Shown: one piece after another, positions 1-9,981 of the stretch
How positions within the stretch are numbered: position 1 is the stretch's first letter
Layout: each line of letters begins with the position of its first letter
DNA from: Rhynchopus sp. YZ270_cl-10
Lineage: Eukaryota; Euglenozoa; Diplonemea; Diplonemida; Diplonemidae
Reading direction: 5' to 3'
Length of the DNA: 64,000 bases
Assembly (NCBI GenBank): GCA_964035575.1
Contig: OZ037893.1
Location: forward strand, 496,001-560,000
Notes under the pieces: generated by a model
What the model was told of the DNA's origin: nothing
Database searches by the model: none
The model's input: only the letters and a program-made list of their open reading frames with translations
Made by a program: the position numbers and the translations under genes

Positions 1-3000
1 ATGTGCGGACACACGGGTGCCGTGGCGGGGAGAGGTGTTGGTGTTGGAGGTAGAGCGAGCGGATGCGGCGGCCTTCTGCACACGTGCCTTCTGTGCGGAC
101 TGTGTCTTGAGTGTCTGCTTCGGTTGGAAGCGGTGAGGGGAGACGTGTTGCCGCGAGCTTGGTGGCGGTTCGCTGCTCCCCGTAGGGACCGTCCCGGTAG
201 GGAAGAACCTACTGCGCACAAACTGCTTAAGGTCGTCGTGGTTGCGGGTGATGCGCTTGATCTCCTGGTTCATGTCCTCAATCTGCGTCTGCACGTCCAC
301 CTTCTGGCGGTCAGTGTTGGAGAGCTGGTCGCGTGCCTCAGACACCTTCGAGAGCAGTGCGCGGTTGACTGCGAGGAGGTCCTTGTGCTCGGCCTCAACG
401 TCTGCAAGGTCTTTGCTGGTCACACCGTTCCTGTAGGGGAGAGGGGAGGGGAGGGCATATGGTGTGAAGTGACGTTAAGTTTTCATGGGGGGGGAAAGCA
501 TCATTCTGGATAGAGCTTGCTGGTACTGCTGTGGTCAAGAAGAACCGGCAGATGGTGAAGGGTGCGTATCAATACTGCATACTGCATGCAGAGAGAAAGG
601 GCAGCACGAAGGCTGCCTCAGGGATTTGGGGAGGGGAAGGTTGAGGCATGGGTCCTGGACACATCGTAGCAAAAAGGGGGGAAGATGATCCCGAAGTGAC
701 GTTGCTGGCAATCGGTATTGGGGAAGAGACATACTGTTCGGAGAGCTTCTTGTGCTCGGTGCGAAGTGCCGCAAGCTGTGCCTTGGCGCGCGACACCTCT
801 GCCTGCGCAGAGGCGATCTCTGCGTCTGCCTCTTCGTTCTCGCGCACGATCTCATGGTACTCCTTGTCAAGGTCCTCAAGCTTCTTGTTGTTCTCCTCGT
901 TCTCCTTCTCCTTCTCGTTCTTGAGCTGGCTAAGGGTGTTCTCGGACTTCTCAATCTCAGCCTGGTATTTGAGTTTGTCCTGCTCGGCCTTCTTCTTGGC
1001 AGCAGAAAGACGGTGGATCTTCTCGGTCAGAAGCGCCATGCTGTCGTCGAAGTTGCGGTTCAGGTCCGACAGACGCTGCTGCGCCTGCTCGAAGGTGGTC
1101 GTCAGGTAGCGGTTCTCCTCCTGCACCTTTGCAAGCTCGGCCTTCTTCAGCTCCTGCATTGGGGGAAAGAGATTGAAGAGCAAAGTAAAGTTGATAACAC
1201 ACGCCGCTAAAATCATAGAAAGCTTGAGAGAAGATGAATCTTTCTCAAAGGTCGTACGATATCCATAAAACGAGAGCTCCAAGCGAGAGGAGATGGCACA
1301 AAAGTGTCTGGCTATCACATAGCAACGTTTTTAAAGGCTTTGCCAACAGTGCGCGGGACATACCAGAACTGCCTCGATCTTGGCGAACTTCTCACGTGCC
1401 GCAGTCTGCTGGCTTGCGAGCTTATCCATGAACCTGGGAGAAAAGGTTTATGTTTTTATTTAGGTGCGTTGTACGGTGGGCTACTCAGAGGGAATACTTT
1501 TTTTGTCAGATGATGGCCAAACATAGCTTTTAGTCATCGATACTGCAGGAATATGAATGAAACACCCCTCACAAAGAGGCTTATAAGATGAACCTAAGCT
1601 TCTATGTGCTTAGTCACCTTTATCGCGATCGTTATCGCCATTGCGGATAGGGGGGTGGAGTTTTGTTCCATACTTTCTGTCTCTGTGGATCTGAAGGGAG
1701 TTGCGGAAGGCAAGGGCAAGCTGGCGCTGCTTTGTATGCTGCATCTCAAGACGGGTGCTTTCCTCCTTTTGCCTGTAGGGAAGAGGACGTTTTGCGACAT
1801 TGTTATTGAAAAATAGAAACCCCTGAAAATATGGTGATTTGGAATAGCAGCAAAAACGTACCTGAGAAGCTTCTCCTCTTCGCGGAGCTGTTCCTTCTCC
1901 TTCCTTGTCTCCTCAATCTCAACCTCTGTGTGCTTCAGCTTGCGCGAGAGCTCGTCTGCCTGGCGGCCAACAGCATCGGCCTCCTTCTCCAACTCAGCGC
2001 GTTTGGACTGTGCAGAGAGAAAGGCAGTAGAAGAGCATTGGAGTGGTAGGTGCACGAGAGGAAAGGGGATTAAAGGATATGTGACAGTACCTTCAGGTCG
2101 GTCGTTTCCGCCTTGATCTTTCTCAGGTTCTGTGCAGTCTCGTCACGAGCTTTGATCTGTGTGTGTGTGGTGTTTGACATTCCTTTCTCGATTTTCCTTT
2201 GGAAAAAAGGTGATAACGTGCAGGCCACCTCAGGGATTGTAGAGGTAAAAAAAGAGTAGTTGAAACGTGCTAGAATTAGAAACATCTCAGTCGAGTTCAT
2301 GCAAAGGGTGGTGCGGGAAAAAATGTTTTGTTCAAATGGTGTACGTACCTCAGACTGGAGGGCGTCGTGCTTCTCGCGGAGCTCTTTGCCCTGTTCCTGG
2401 AGGGTGTCGAATTCCTGTTTGGCCTTTTGGTAGTCGGCCTCTGCGCGGTCAAGCTGGTCCTTGAGGGAGGCACGCACCTCCTCGTCGGCAGCGTCTGCCT
2501 TGGCCTCGAGCTGCTGCCTGAGGCGCTCCATCTCCATGCGCATGGCAGCCACGACAACGGCACCACGCTCGTCGTTTCTCTTCGCCTTGCAGACGATCTC
2601 CTTCGCCTTGTTTGCGTAACGCAGTGTGTTCATGGTGTCCTCGAAGTTGCCAGCGTACGGCGACACCGCAGCAAGCATGATCGTCTTCGAGTTCCCCCCA
2701 AGCGACTCAGACAGCAGCCACGTCAGCATCGACTCACGGTACGGTGCAACCATCTTCTGTGCACCCTTCTTCGCCTTCGCGTTGTCAATCAGAACATCAA
2801 TGACACGGCGAAGCGTCGACAGCGACTGGTTGATCTTCGTCGCCTCGTCAAGCCGTTCGCCCTGGGCACCACTCATCTTCACACGCTCGGACCCTGCAAG
2901 ATCGACCAAGTTGATGTTCGACAGTGTGTTGGTTCCCTGGACAGGGTTCTTCTGTTTGAAGGTGAGCTGGAAGATAGCGTGCGAACGCGACGAGACGTCG

Positions 3001-3830
3001 TTCATCTTCGTTGCGGCGGTGTGACGTGCGTTCATTCCTGCGGCCATGAGCTTCAGGCAGTGCGGCACAGACTTCACCTCTTCTCTGAGCAGCCCCTCCA
3101 CGTAGGTTCCGTTTGTCGGGGAGTGGCGCACCTTGAGCTCGGCGTACTCCTTCTCCTGCTCGTCGGTGCTCTTCTTCTTCTTCTTTGCAAGCGTGTCTTT
3201 GAGCAGATCCTTGCATTTTTCTTTGTAGATTTCCATGAAGGAGAGTTCGATGGAGTAGATTGTGTTGTCACCTTTGTCTTTGTAGTATTGACACTTCTCG
3301 AACAGCTCTTCCACAAGACGAGGACAGATTCCACGGGTTTCTGCTGCTCTGGGGTCGATACCACCGCTGGCGTCAAGACCTCCAAGCATAGAGAAGGTCT
3401 TACCTGCTCCGGTCTGCCCATACGCGAAGATACAGGAGTGGAATCCGTCAAAGGCGTGCTGCACTGCAAGCATACCGGTCTTCTCGAAGACCTCCTGCTG
3501 GCCGACGCAGTGGACACCCATTTCCTTGATCGCCTTGCGGACAAATTCGTCCTCCATATCGATCTCCCATTGCGACTCTGGTATAGACCAGAACGCCTCG
3601 TCGAAGTCAAACGCATCGCACTCCTGAAAATCTTTTGCCGGGTCAAGCAGCGACACCCGACGGCCCTTCATCATCACAATCGACTGCGGCATGCCATTGC
3701 TATCATCCGCCTTCAATTTGTCCAACTCACGCTTGCTGAAGGGACGCACCCGAACCATCGCCTCCACACGAACCTCATGGACTCCACCCTTCTTCGACAC
3801 CGGCTTAGCTTTCGGCGACGTGTCGGCCAT
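1..3830 (-). CDS. Kinesin-3-like motor with long coiled-coil tail, seven exons in window, 3' end cut
   Basis: ATP-driven microtubule motor. Exons by coordinate (all minus): 2349-3830, 2091-2156, 1862-2007, 1674-1772, 1364-1433, 735-1153 and 1-430, still open at the window edge. All six junctions are GT...CAG (GTACGT, GTACTG, GTATGG, GTATGT types) and the phases fit, giving 904 codons. Residues 20-425 are the motor: P-loop GQTGAGKT at 138-145, switch I SSRSH at 280-284, switch II DLAGSE at 310-315, then VAPYRESMLTWLL and SLGGNSKT, a wording typical of the kinesin-3 (Unc104/KIF1) group. A Lys run at 217-220 follows the helix naming IYKEKCKDLL. After residue 430 comes almost unbroken charged coiled coil; the last visible part turns Ser/Thr/Pro-rich. 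No FHA or PH domain is visible, but the end is missing. Start chosen at the only Met ahead of the motor. Intron 1434-1673 holds a family A repeat. Family assignment is inference from motif wording; motor identity is certain. Confidence 0.93.
1581..1638 (-). repeat. Family A hairpin repeat, in kinesin intron 4
   Basis: Window strand reads TTATAAGATGAACCTAAGC, a short loop, then GCTTAGTCACCTTTATCGC. The arms CTAAGC/GCTTAG pair, extended by AAGATGA/TCACCTT. It lies wholly inside the 240-bp intron between exons 4 and 5. Confidence 0.8.
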
Positions 3831-3951
3831 TTTGGCAGACTCCTCTCAAAAAGAGAGCACCAACAAAAATGTGTATGTGTTGAAAGGTGCGGGGGGGGGG
3901 GAAAAAATGGGGGGGAGCACCTGGAGGGAGGTGGAATTTGTCAAAAAAAAG

Positions 3952-4067
3952 GTTGAATTGAAATACAAAAAGCTCTCTCGTGAAATAGTGTACATTAGGT
4001 ATGACCGGCTGTACCGTAGGTGGACACCCAACCATTCTGTACATCCATTTCGTGGTTTACATCTGAT
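3952..4067 (-). repeat. Family G repeat, full length
   Basis: Matches the copy at 40884-41000 over its whole length: GTTGAAATACAAA-like head, CTCTCGTG motif, GTGTAC, ACCGGYTGTACCGTAGG, ACACCCAACCAT, and tail CATTTCGTGGTTTACATC. Same orientation as the other copies. Confidence 0.8.
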
Positions 4068-4085
4068 CCGTATTTTCATCATATG

Positions 4086-4136
4086 CAATCAATAAATTGA
4101 TAGTATCTGGTGAGGGATCAACAAAAATGTTCCCAT
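4086..4136 (-). repeat. Family E repeat
   Basis: Reads CAATAAATTGATAGTAT, then AGGGATCAACAAAAATGTTC and CC. As sense RNA the GGGA...TCCC ends can pair. Closest copies are 18850-18899 and 33822-33870. Confidence 0.7.
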
Positions 4137-4400
4137 CTTTCTTTTCTGATAAAAAAAGGTTTATAAGATGAGGATCGGGGTGAAAAGAAGACCTTTTTTT
4201 TGATAATCTACCGTGGCTAGTATAGCTATTCAGACAGTCTTTATACGGGGGAAGATGTGCTGTCTGTCCGGCGGCATCTACAGAAAAAAAAATGTCAATC
4301 CACCTACCAACGGTACTCCACCCTCTCTGATGCAGTCAAAAAAGACATCAATCCGGGGTCACGATACCTAACCCCCCCACACAACAGTACCCAAACCAAC

Positions 4401-5081
4401 TCATGCAGGGGAATTCATGAAGTCCACAACCTTTCTGTAGGCTCCGAAGATCGAATTTTTGACACTCCGTTGGTTTTGCTCTTCTTCACGATGCGCTTCG
4501 TGATATGGGACGGGTTGTCCCATTATGGAGATACAGGGCACCCCTATCGGACCTTCATGCTCGATCACTAGATGAAAGAATTTTGAGAGGTTTTGCCTTT
4601 CCAGCTCTTCTCTTACCCATCCTGCCACGACTTCGAGGGGAACCACCTGAAGACACCTAAGCGAGATTGGAAGATGCTGCGATCGTTTCGTTCTTTGCAA
4701 CGTTTTCACCGAAAAGTAAATCCTTCTCCTCTGATGTTCCTCCCACTGCATTATGGTGTTGATAGGTGTATGATCTGGCCTATTCCATTCATTGTTCACC
4801 TCCGTCTTATTTTCTTCCTCAGGAGTAGGTTGGTGCTGTGCCTCATCCCACGCCCCTTCTTCATATATCAGCTCCAACCTCGCAAACGATGCGCTCACCG
4901 ATTTGAAAGTTTCCTCACGTCTAGCGCGCTCCTCTTCACTGAGTCCGGTGGTGGCATCGGGGTGGAGTGTCTTTACTAACATTTTATAGGCAGCTTTGCT
5001 TTCAGGGAATGATGCGGTACCAGAAACTCCTAACTCCTTTAGAGCAGTTTGTTTGTATAAACAAAGACTTCGACGAAGCAT
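4401..5081 (-). CDS. J-domain (DnaJ-like) protein, probably organelle-targeted
   Basis: 226 aa from the Met at 5081. The open frame runs further upstream to 5141, but that part is Ser/Leu-rich with no conserved feature. Residues 13-75 look like a J domain: helix II KAAYKMLVKTL, the diagnostic HPD at 40-42, then a long Glu/Arg helix ending SASFARLELIYEEG. J domains stimulate Hsp70 ATPase. The first twelve residues (MLRRSLCLYKQT) are basic and free of acidic residues, as in presequences of mitochondria or mitochondrion-related organelles; the targeting is inference. The C-terminal 140 residues are acidic, then basic, and I do not recognise a second domain; there is no Gly/Phe linker or zinc-finger region, so it is a type III J-protein rather than a full DnaJ. 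Stop is TGA. No intron seen. Four different repeats (B, A, C, G) lie upstream between 5440 and 5830. Confidence 0.8.
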   Translation of the reverse strand: MLRRSLCLYKQTALKELGVSGTASFPESKAAYKMLVKTLHPDATTGLSEEERARREETFKSVSASFARLELIYEEGAWDEAQHQPTPEEENKTEVNNEWNRPDHTPINTIMQWEEHQRRRIYFSVKTLQRTKRSQHLPISLRCLQVVPLEVVAGWVREELERQNLSKFFHLVIEHEGPIGVPCISIMGQPVPYHEAHREEEQNQRSVKNSIFGAYRKVVDFMNSPA

Positions 5082-5439
5082 TTTAACAAAAGCAGGGAAA
5101 GGAAAATAAGCGTGAGATAGAGAGAGAGAGAGCGGAGTCAATATCAGCCCTCAGATAGCACAAAGTACCCAAGAAGAGAACAAAATGTGAAAAAAAAAGG
5201 AAGCCGAACGTAAAATGGGAATGTACCGTTAGCCCATTGTGTTGAGTTTTTTGTGTGTGTGTTGCCCACACGAAACGTGTGTTGGCTGTGGGGTGTTGTA
5301 GAAGAAAAAAAATAAAAGCGTTGATGAGGATATGGTAAAAAGAGGGGATGTGGAAGACTGTATTGTTGTCGTTTTTTTTTTTTTACAAAAGGAGATCACT
5401 AAAGCGTCTGACAGACAAAAGAATAAGGCAGGGGGAAAA

Positions 5440-5490
5440 AAAGTTGAAAGTGCAAATGCCTCACCGAACACCGGTGGTCGCAGACACTGG
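5440..5490 (-). repeat. Family B repeat, diverged and shortened
   Basis: AAGTTGAAAGTGCAAATGCC followed by TCACCG and CGCAGACACTGG. It lacks the T-arm half seen in the full copies at 29620 and 33298. Closest to 29018-29068 and 39101-39171, which share the CCTCACCG variant. Confidence 0.65.
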
Positions 5491-5627
5491 GGAAAAAAAA
5501 AATCGTGGAGCTCATCCTCGTCTACAGTAATACAATCAATTTTTTCAAAAAAAAAAAAAAGGACAGAAAAAAAAACATGAAAACAGAGGTTTTCCCTTGT
5601 AAAAGGCTTGCCTCTCTCCCTAACACA

Positions 5628-5660
5628 ATAAGATGAGTCTAAGCGGTTCATGCTTATCAT
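5628..5660 (-). repeat. Family A repeat, diverged
   Basis: AAGATGAGTCTAAGC followed by a short loop and GCTTATCAT. The stem TAAGC/GCTTA is kept and the loop differs from the GAGA type. Confidence 0.55.
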
Positions 5661-5687
5661 AATGACAAAAAAATAAATAAACAGTCG

Positions 5688-5737
5688 TTGTTGTTGATGC
5701 AGGCACCCCCTACTGACCTGCGTACGATGTCAGCTAA
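5688..5737 (-). repeat. Family C repeat
   Basis: GTTGTTGATGCAGGCACC, then CTGACCTGCGTACGATGTCAG. The CTGAC/GTCAG arms pair around the ACGTACGAT-type loop. Confidence 0.65.
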
Positions 5738-5780
5738 AAAAAAAAATCGTGTATTCAAGTACATAAAATAACAACAAAAC

Positions 5781-5830
5781 AAGTTGACTTGAAATACAAC
5801 AGCCCTCTACAGTGTACCTTGGTGTGTGAC
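5781..5830 (-). repeat. Family G repeat, 5' part only
   Basis: GTTGACTTGAAATACAA, GCCCTCTACAGTGTACCTTG, then divergence after GTGTGACC. The distal CATTTCGTGG part is absent. Confidence 0.6.
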
Positions 5831-6048
5831 CAAAAAGAAGAAGAAAAAAACATGAAGATTCCAGCATCCCTTTTTTTTCTCACAACTTCAGAGCTACAAT
5901 TACAGAAATTCTTCAACAAAGGGGAGGGAAAACTACAACACAACACACAATGGGTAATATCTCGCTCTGAGGAACGACCTACTTTTGCTTTCAAACAACA
6001 CACATTTCTGTAAAGAAGTATGAATCAAAAAAGCCACTCTTCCCCCAC

Positions 6049-6926
6049 CAGAGCTCGCGCTAAAGTCCATCCCTCATCCCGGGATTTTTGGGGGTTTTGG
6101 TAGGAACGTTTTTTTTTTGCAGTACGGGGATTTCATTAAGAAACCAGAAGTTCTAATATTGTTGAGTAAGACCACCACATAGTGGGCTTGCATATACATG
6201 TGACCCCGCCGTGGAACGCAATTGGCTCGGAAAGTCAAAAGAAAGAGGAGAAAAAAGAAAAGGAAAAAAAAAAAAAAAAAGTTGGTTACCGTGCGCCTGC
6301 GGCGCTGCCTGTTCCCTTCCAGTTTCTACAGGCAAACACTTGCCCCCTTTACCTTACACTGACGGGTTTTGACCAAAACCAAGAACTTGTCCATTTCGGC
6401 AAATTGACCCCACCACAGAACGGACGAATTCCGGAAATGCAAATGCCGGTGTTTTCGCGCATTTTCATGTTGCAAGACGTCAGGATCAGGGAGAGAAAAT
6501 CTGGTTGTGGGATTTACATTGGCCCTCTTTACCCTACATGGATTTTGACCAAAACCAAAAAATTGGCCATTTCGGCAAAGTGACCCCACCACAGCGCGGA
6601 CGGATTCCGGAAATTCCAATCGCGGTATGTTTTGGGGCTGAAAACCCACTGATTTTCAGGAGAAAAATTGCTTCCAAATCTCGGAATTTTCCGAATTTTC
6701 CTGAAAATGACCCTTGTTTACGAGTATGGGTTCATATTTTGCGAAAATTTAAGTCACTAAAATTTTGTCCATTTTTCCGTATATACCCCACCACAAGCCG
6801 GGATTGGCCCGGAAATGCCACAAAACGGGGTTTCCGGGCCTCCCCAGCTAACCTTTTCAAGGAACGTTTTTCCGTACCCGAAATCCATTTTTTCCCCATT
6901 TTTCCCCATAATTAGCGCGACCACTG
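6049..6926. mobile_element. Non-autonomous hAT-like DNA element, copy 1 (878 bp)
   Basis: Ends are CAGAGCTCGCGCTAA and TTAGCGCGACCACTG, imperfect inverted repeats. The flanks are an exact 8-bp duplication, TCCCCCAC, at 6041-6048 and 6927-6934, which is the hAT signature. No transposase frame is present. The inside carries repeated units with TGACCCCACCACAG and CCGGAAAT, and the GTGCGCCTGCGGCGC motif. The inverted copy at 45754-46626 is nearly identical base for base, so both insertions look recent. Confidence 0.9.
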
Positions 6927-7261
6927 TCCCCCACAACAATACATAAACGAACCTCCACCTTTTTTCCCGACCCATTTTGTCACATCTTGTTTTTTTCGAC
7001 GACTTCACACCTTTTTTCACCTACAGGAATAGTATCTAGATTTCTCTCTCTCTCTCTCTCCTTTTTGTATACCACCTTTCCACAGGATCACGCTTTTTCC
7101 TAAAAAAGCGAAGAGTATACGGCATTCTTTAATACCAATCTTATCGCCGCATATCGACCCAAGATGATTATCAAAAGGAAAAAGCGTGAAGACAAATTTA
7201 TTGTTTGGCGAATCATGTTCACTTTCTAATAACAGTCGCAAAAAAACGGGGGAAAAAAAAA

Positions 7262-9046
7262 CTATACTGAAACTGGAGGAAGCCGCATCCCCTTTGCTGA
7301 TATCGAGGGGTGGGATTGGGAGAAATCAAGCTCCGCAGCGTTCTTCAGCTTGCGTTGTCTGACACGCTGTTCTGTGTGTCGTGACTTCGTTGTGACCTCT
7401 GCAGGCTTGCTCTCTACGGTATGCAACACACGCTTCAACTCTGTCAACGCGGTGCTCACTGTCGGGAGCTGCGTCCCCTGCCTTGTATGCCTCCTTCTCT
7501 GATGCATTGCCGCTATTTCATAGTCCGCATCCTCCAGGATCTGCGCTCCTTGCTCGGTCAGCTCCCCACCTGCCTTCCTTAATGCACTGTTCAACGGATC
7601 TCCACCTTCTGATAAATCTGTTTCAGTCAAAAAGAATCCCGGAGTAGAGTCCTTTGGAGGAGACTTCGGAGGAGGTGGTGAAGGCGAAGGAGGTGACGGT
7701 GGAGGCATCAACGCTTTTACATTCTTTTTGCTCTTCTTATATAGCTTCGCTGTCGCAAAGTTCTCAACCCGAATAGGCTTCGATTGAATCATACTCCTTG
7801 TTGTATCTCTCTTTTCGGATAAATCTAGGGTAATATGGGATTCAGAAAAAATACGTTGCGCTTCCTCAACCACGGCAGCATTTCTTACAAGCAATGTCCC
7901 CCAGCAAACTACCCGCTGCAACGAATTGATCCGCAACAACGCGGTTAATCCTTCTACCGTTGCGATTGGATTTCCTACTAAGCCTATTGTCTTTATATTC
8001 TGCCATCCATTTCGCACTGCATTAACCCCCACATTCTGAATCACATTATAATTCAAATTTACTTCGACCAATGCAGGGAGGGTTCCCAATGCAGCCAAAC
8101 AGTCTCCATCCAATCCACTCTTTTCCAACGCTAATCGTTCTAGGCAATGTAGAACTGACAGATCGGGGGGTAATGTGACTAAAGGGTTGTACGATAGATC
8201 CAAACGAACGAGCCCACGGAGTTCAAATAGATCGCTTATTGCAAACCCTGGGAGGCAGTTGTAGGAGAGGTTTAGGGTATCCAATGCAGCAAAATAGTTG
8301 ATAGTAGATGCTTCATCCATGGTGTTGTCTTCAGATTTGAGCGATTCTAAATAAATCCTACGCTGTCGAAGGTATTCATTGACAGGTTTGATGTTAAGAT
8401 TGTTCATCGCATTGCAATGTAGATGCAGTTCTTGAAGGGAGGCAGACATCGCAAAATCCCCTAAATGCAAACAATTCTCCCCGGCATCAATAAACTCCAA
8501 ATTCGTGAAGTACGCCATATCCTCAGCGACAACAGTATCATACTGCAGATTGGTCAAATAGGCCTCCACTACATCCTCAGGCTCGCTGCTCTGTGTCGCT
8601 TCTAACAACCTAAACCCATCCAAAGTTCTCGATTTCGCAGCAGACTTTGATTTCCCTTTGCGAACCCCTTGTCTCTCATCTTTCTCCTGTTGGCTAAGCT
8701 TTGTCCGAATCCGTCTCAACTCTGCCTGAACATGCTTAGGAACCGGAGGAGGCAACCGAAAATAATTCACCAAAGATCTCTCCAACACCGACCGTTTTGA
8801 CAATATTTTGAACCCCTTTTTGTGTGTCACCTTGTGGAAGGGTTCTTGAAAGGCTTGCACCCCGGGTCCTGCTCCGTTGGGTCGAGCTGCGTTTTGTCCA
8901 TGTCTAGCGGGTTTTCGTGTGCGTTGAACTGTATTTGGGTCGTAGTTACCGTCTGCAGGCAGTGGTTGTGGTTGTGGTTGTGGTTGTTGTGGTTGGGGTT
9001 GGGTCTGTTGTAGGTCCACCTCTTCGGTGTGCGGTTGTCGTCCCAT
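7262..9046 (-). CDS. XRRA1-like leucine-rich repeat protein
   Basis: 594 aa from the first ATG at 9046. The frame stays open to about 9152, with no ATG ahead of it, so an upstream exon joined at a TTTTGACACAG acceptor near 9150 is possible. Layout: Gln/Pro-rich N-terminus (HTEEVDLQQTQPQPQ), a basic stretch with THKKGFKIL, then about seven LRRs between residues 165 and 410 (for example NLEFIDAGENCLHLGDF, LQELHLHCNAMNNL, LVRLDLSYNPLVTLP), then a Pro-rich linker and a basic tail. The wording of the first LRRs resembles X-ray radiation resistance-associated protein 1 (XRRA1), a family kept in many flagellates; its molecular role is unclear. LRR call is firm, XRRA1 kinship is from memory of the family. 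A family A repeat (9195-9227) lies just upstream. Stop TAG. Confidence 0.8.
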   Translation of the reverse strand: MGRQPHTEEVDLQQTQPQPQQPQPQPQPLPADGNYDPNTVQRTRKPARHGQNAARPNGAGPGVQAFQEPFHKVTHKKGFKILSKRSVLERSLVNYFRLPPPVPKHVQAELRRIRTKLSQQEKDERQGVRKGKSKSAAKSRTLDGFRLLEATQSSEPEDVVEAYLTNLQYDTVVAEDMAYFTNLEFIDAGENCLHLGDFAMSASLQELHLHCNAMNNLNIKPVNEYLRQRRIYLESLKSEDNTMDEASTINYFAALDTLNLSYNCLPGFAISDLFELRGLVRLDLSYNPLVTLPPDLSVLHCLERLALEKSGLDGDCLAALGTLPALVEVNLNYNVIQNVGVNAVRNGWQNIKTIGLVGNPIATVEGLTALLRINSLQRVVCWGTLLVRNAAVVEEAQRIFSESHITLDLSEKRDTTRSMIQSKPIRVENFATAKLYKKSKKNVKALMPPPSPPSPSPPPPKSPPKDSTPGFFLTETDLSEGGDPLNSALRKAGGELTEQGAQILEDADYEIAAMHQRRRHTRQGTQLPTVSTALTELKRVLHTVESKPAEVTTKSRHTEQRVRQRKLKNAAELDFSQSHPSISAKGMRLPPVSV

Positions 9047-9194
9047 AGGTTCAGTTATTTTTTGTCGATCACTACCTGATGTTGAGTAGAGAGGTTTGGG
9101 TCGGTGTTGTGGCGTTTTGTCTGGCAATGTTTTTTGGCGGAAGTTGCTACTGTGTCAAAATCAGGTAATATCAGAAAGAAAAAACAAACAAAAA

Positions 9195-9227
9195 GTTAAG
9201 ATGAACCGCCTCTCGTTGCGTCACCTT
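9195..9227 (-). repeat. Family A repeat with GAGA loop, upstream of the LRR gene
   Basis: AAGATGAACCGCCTCTCGTT, then GCGTCACCTT. As sense RNA, AAGGTGACGC pairs with GCGGTTCATCTT and the loop is AACGAGAG. A T-rich tract and a CACAG follow in the sense direction before the LRR frame. Confidence 0.75.
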
Positions 9228-9544
9228 CCAAATTTCTCTCAAAAAAGACCTCCAAATAAAATAAAATTCGTGTACTAGAGTAACCTGATGTAGTAGTAAA
9301 GGGTAAAGGGTAAAGGGTTGATAGAGGGGGTAAACAAAACTGGCAGGGGCATTTTTTTGTACATTGATATTTATAATTTACTGTTTAGGGGAAAACATAA
9401 AGGGGGGGAAAGGGTGGGGGGGCGGCTGTGGGTTGTGAAGGGCCTGCCTCCTCCGGGGGGAAAGGATGAAAGGAAAATGGAAGGCATAACAATGCAGTAG
9501 ATCTAGCACAGCATTTTTTTTTATGAGGGGGAAAATCGTTTTGA

Positions 9545-9870
9545 GTTATTAAAGGGTAGATATCTTTTCGTTGTTATGTCGACACTGTCGCCTAATAATC
9601 CACTTGTGGGGTGATCAGGGGTACTTTTAGTCAAGGCTTCAGCCAACATTGAGTGCAGACTCTATTAGCCTCAAGTTGGGGTGATCAGGTGTACTTTCCT
9701 GGAAAATTTGCAAAACCCGAAAAAAAAATCGCGAATTTTTCGCATTTTTCGGATCTTTTCCTGGTTTGCGAATTTTGTAACAGAATAGTATACCTGATCA
9801 CCCCAACTTGAGGCTAATAGGGTCTGTACTCAATGTTGGCCGAAGCCTTTGTACTGAGTCATTAAAGGGT
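9545..9870. repeat. Family F fold-back repeat
   Basis: Segment 9636-9703 (AAGGCTTCAGCC...GGGGTGATCAGGTG) is the inverted copy of 9793-9854 (CTGATCACCCC...GGCCGAAGCCTT), around an 80-90 bp AT-rich spacer with its own IR (TCGCGAATTTTTCGC). The flanks share TTAAAGGGTAGAYATCTTT at 9549 and 9862 as direct repeats, so this is either an element inside another copy or a duplication around the insertion. Confidence 0.65.
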
Positions 9871-9897
9871 AGACATCTTTATTTTTGTACAGAGAAA

Positions 9898-9981
9898 AGT
9901 GAAGTTATTAATGCAGGCACCTCCGACTGACCCACGTACGATGCCAGCCATCCGGATGAAAGCACAAGTACCCTGCGGCCA
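9898..9981 (-). repeat. Family C repeat, longest form
   Basis: GTGAAGTTATTAATGCAGGC, CTCCGACTGACCCACGTACG, ATGCCAGCC, GGATGAAAGCAC, ending CCCTGCGGCC. It matches 41607-41690 along its full length. Confidence 0.8.

Larger units (their letters stand above)
3831..4400. other. Intergenic region between the J-protein gene and the kinesin gene
   Basis: No coding sequence seen. It holds a family G repeat (3952-4067), a family E repeat (4086-4136) and a broken family A start (4159-4175), plus a G-run near 3892-3916. Confidence 0.7.
5082..7261. other. Intergenic region between the LRR gene and the J-protein gene
   Basis: No gene seen. From left to right: a GA run near 5118-5132, poly-A/T tracts, repeats B (5440-5490), A (5628-5660), C (5688-5737) and G (5781-5830), then the hAT-like element 6049-6926, a TC run near 7041-7060, and plain AT-rich sequence to the LRR stop. 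Confidence 0.7.

Noticed and set aside
1-513. Plus-strand open frame of 170 codons
   Set aside because: It is the mirror of the last visible kinesin exon, which is in phase with six earlier exons and reads as coiled coil.
1581-1638. Fragment of the large-subunit rRNA sarcin-ricin loop
   Set aside because: The eight bases ACGAGAGG in sense RNA agree with that loop, but the flanking stem differs and no other rRNA sequence is nearby. A GNRA-type loop explains it better.
2328-3956. Plus-strand open frame of 542 codons
   Set aside because: It lies fully opposite the kinesin motor domain, which has all motor motifs; the plus frame has no motif.
6505-6915. Protein-coding frame in the hAT-like element (also 45765-46175)
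   Set aside because: The frame is set by repeated non-coding units and has no transposase motif such as a BED finger or dimerisation domain.
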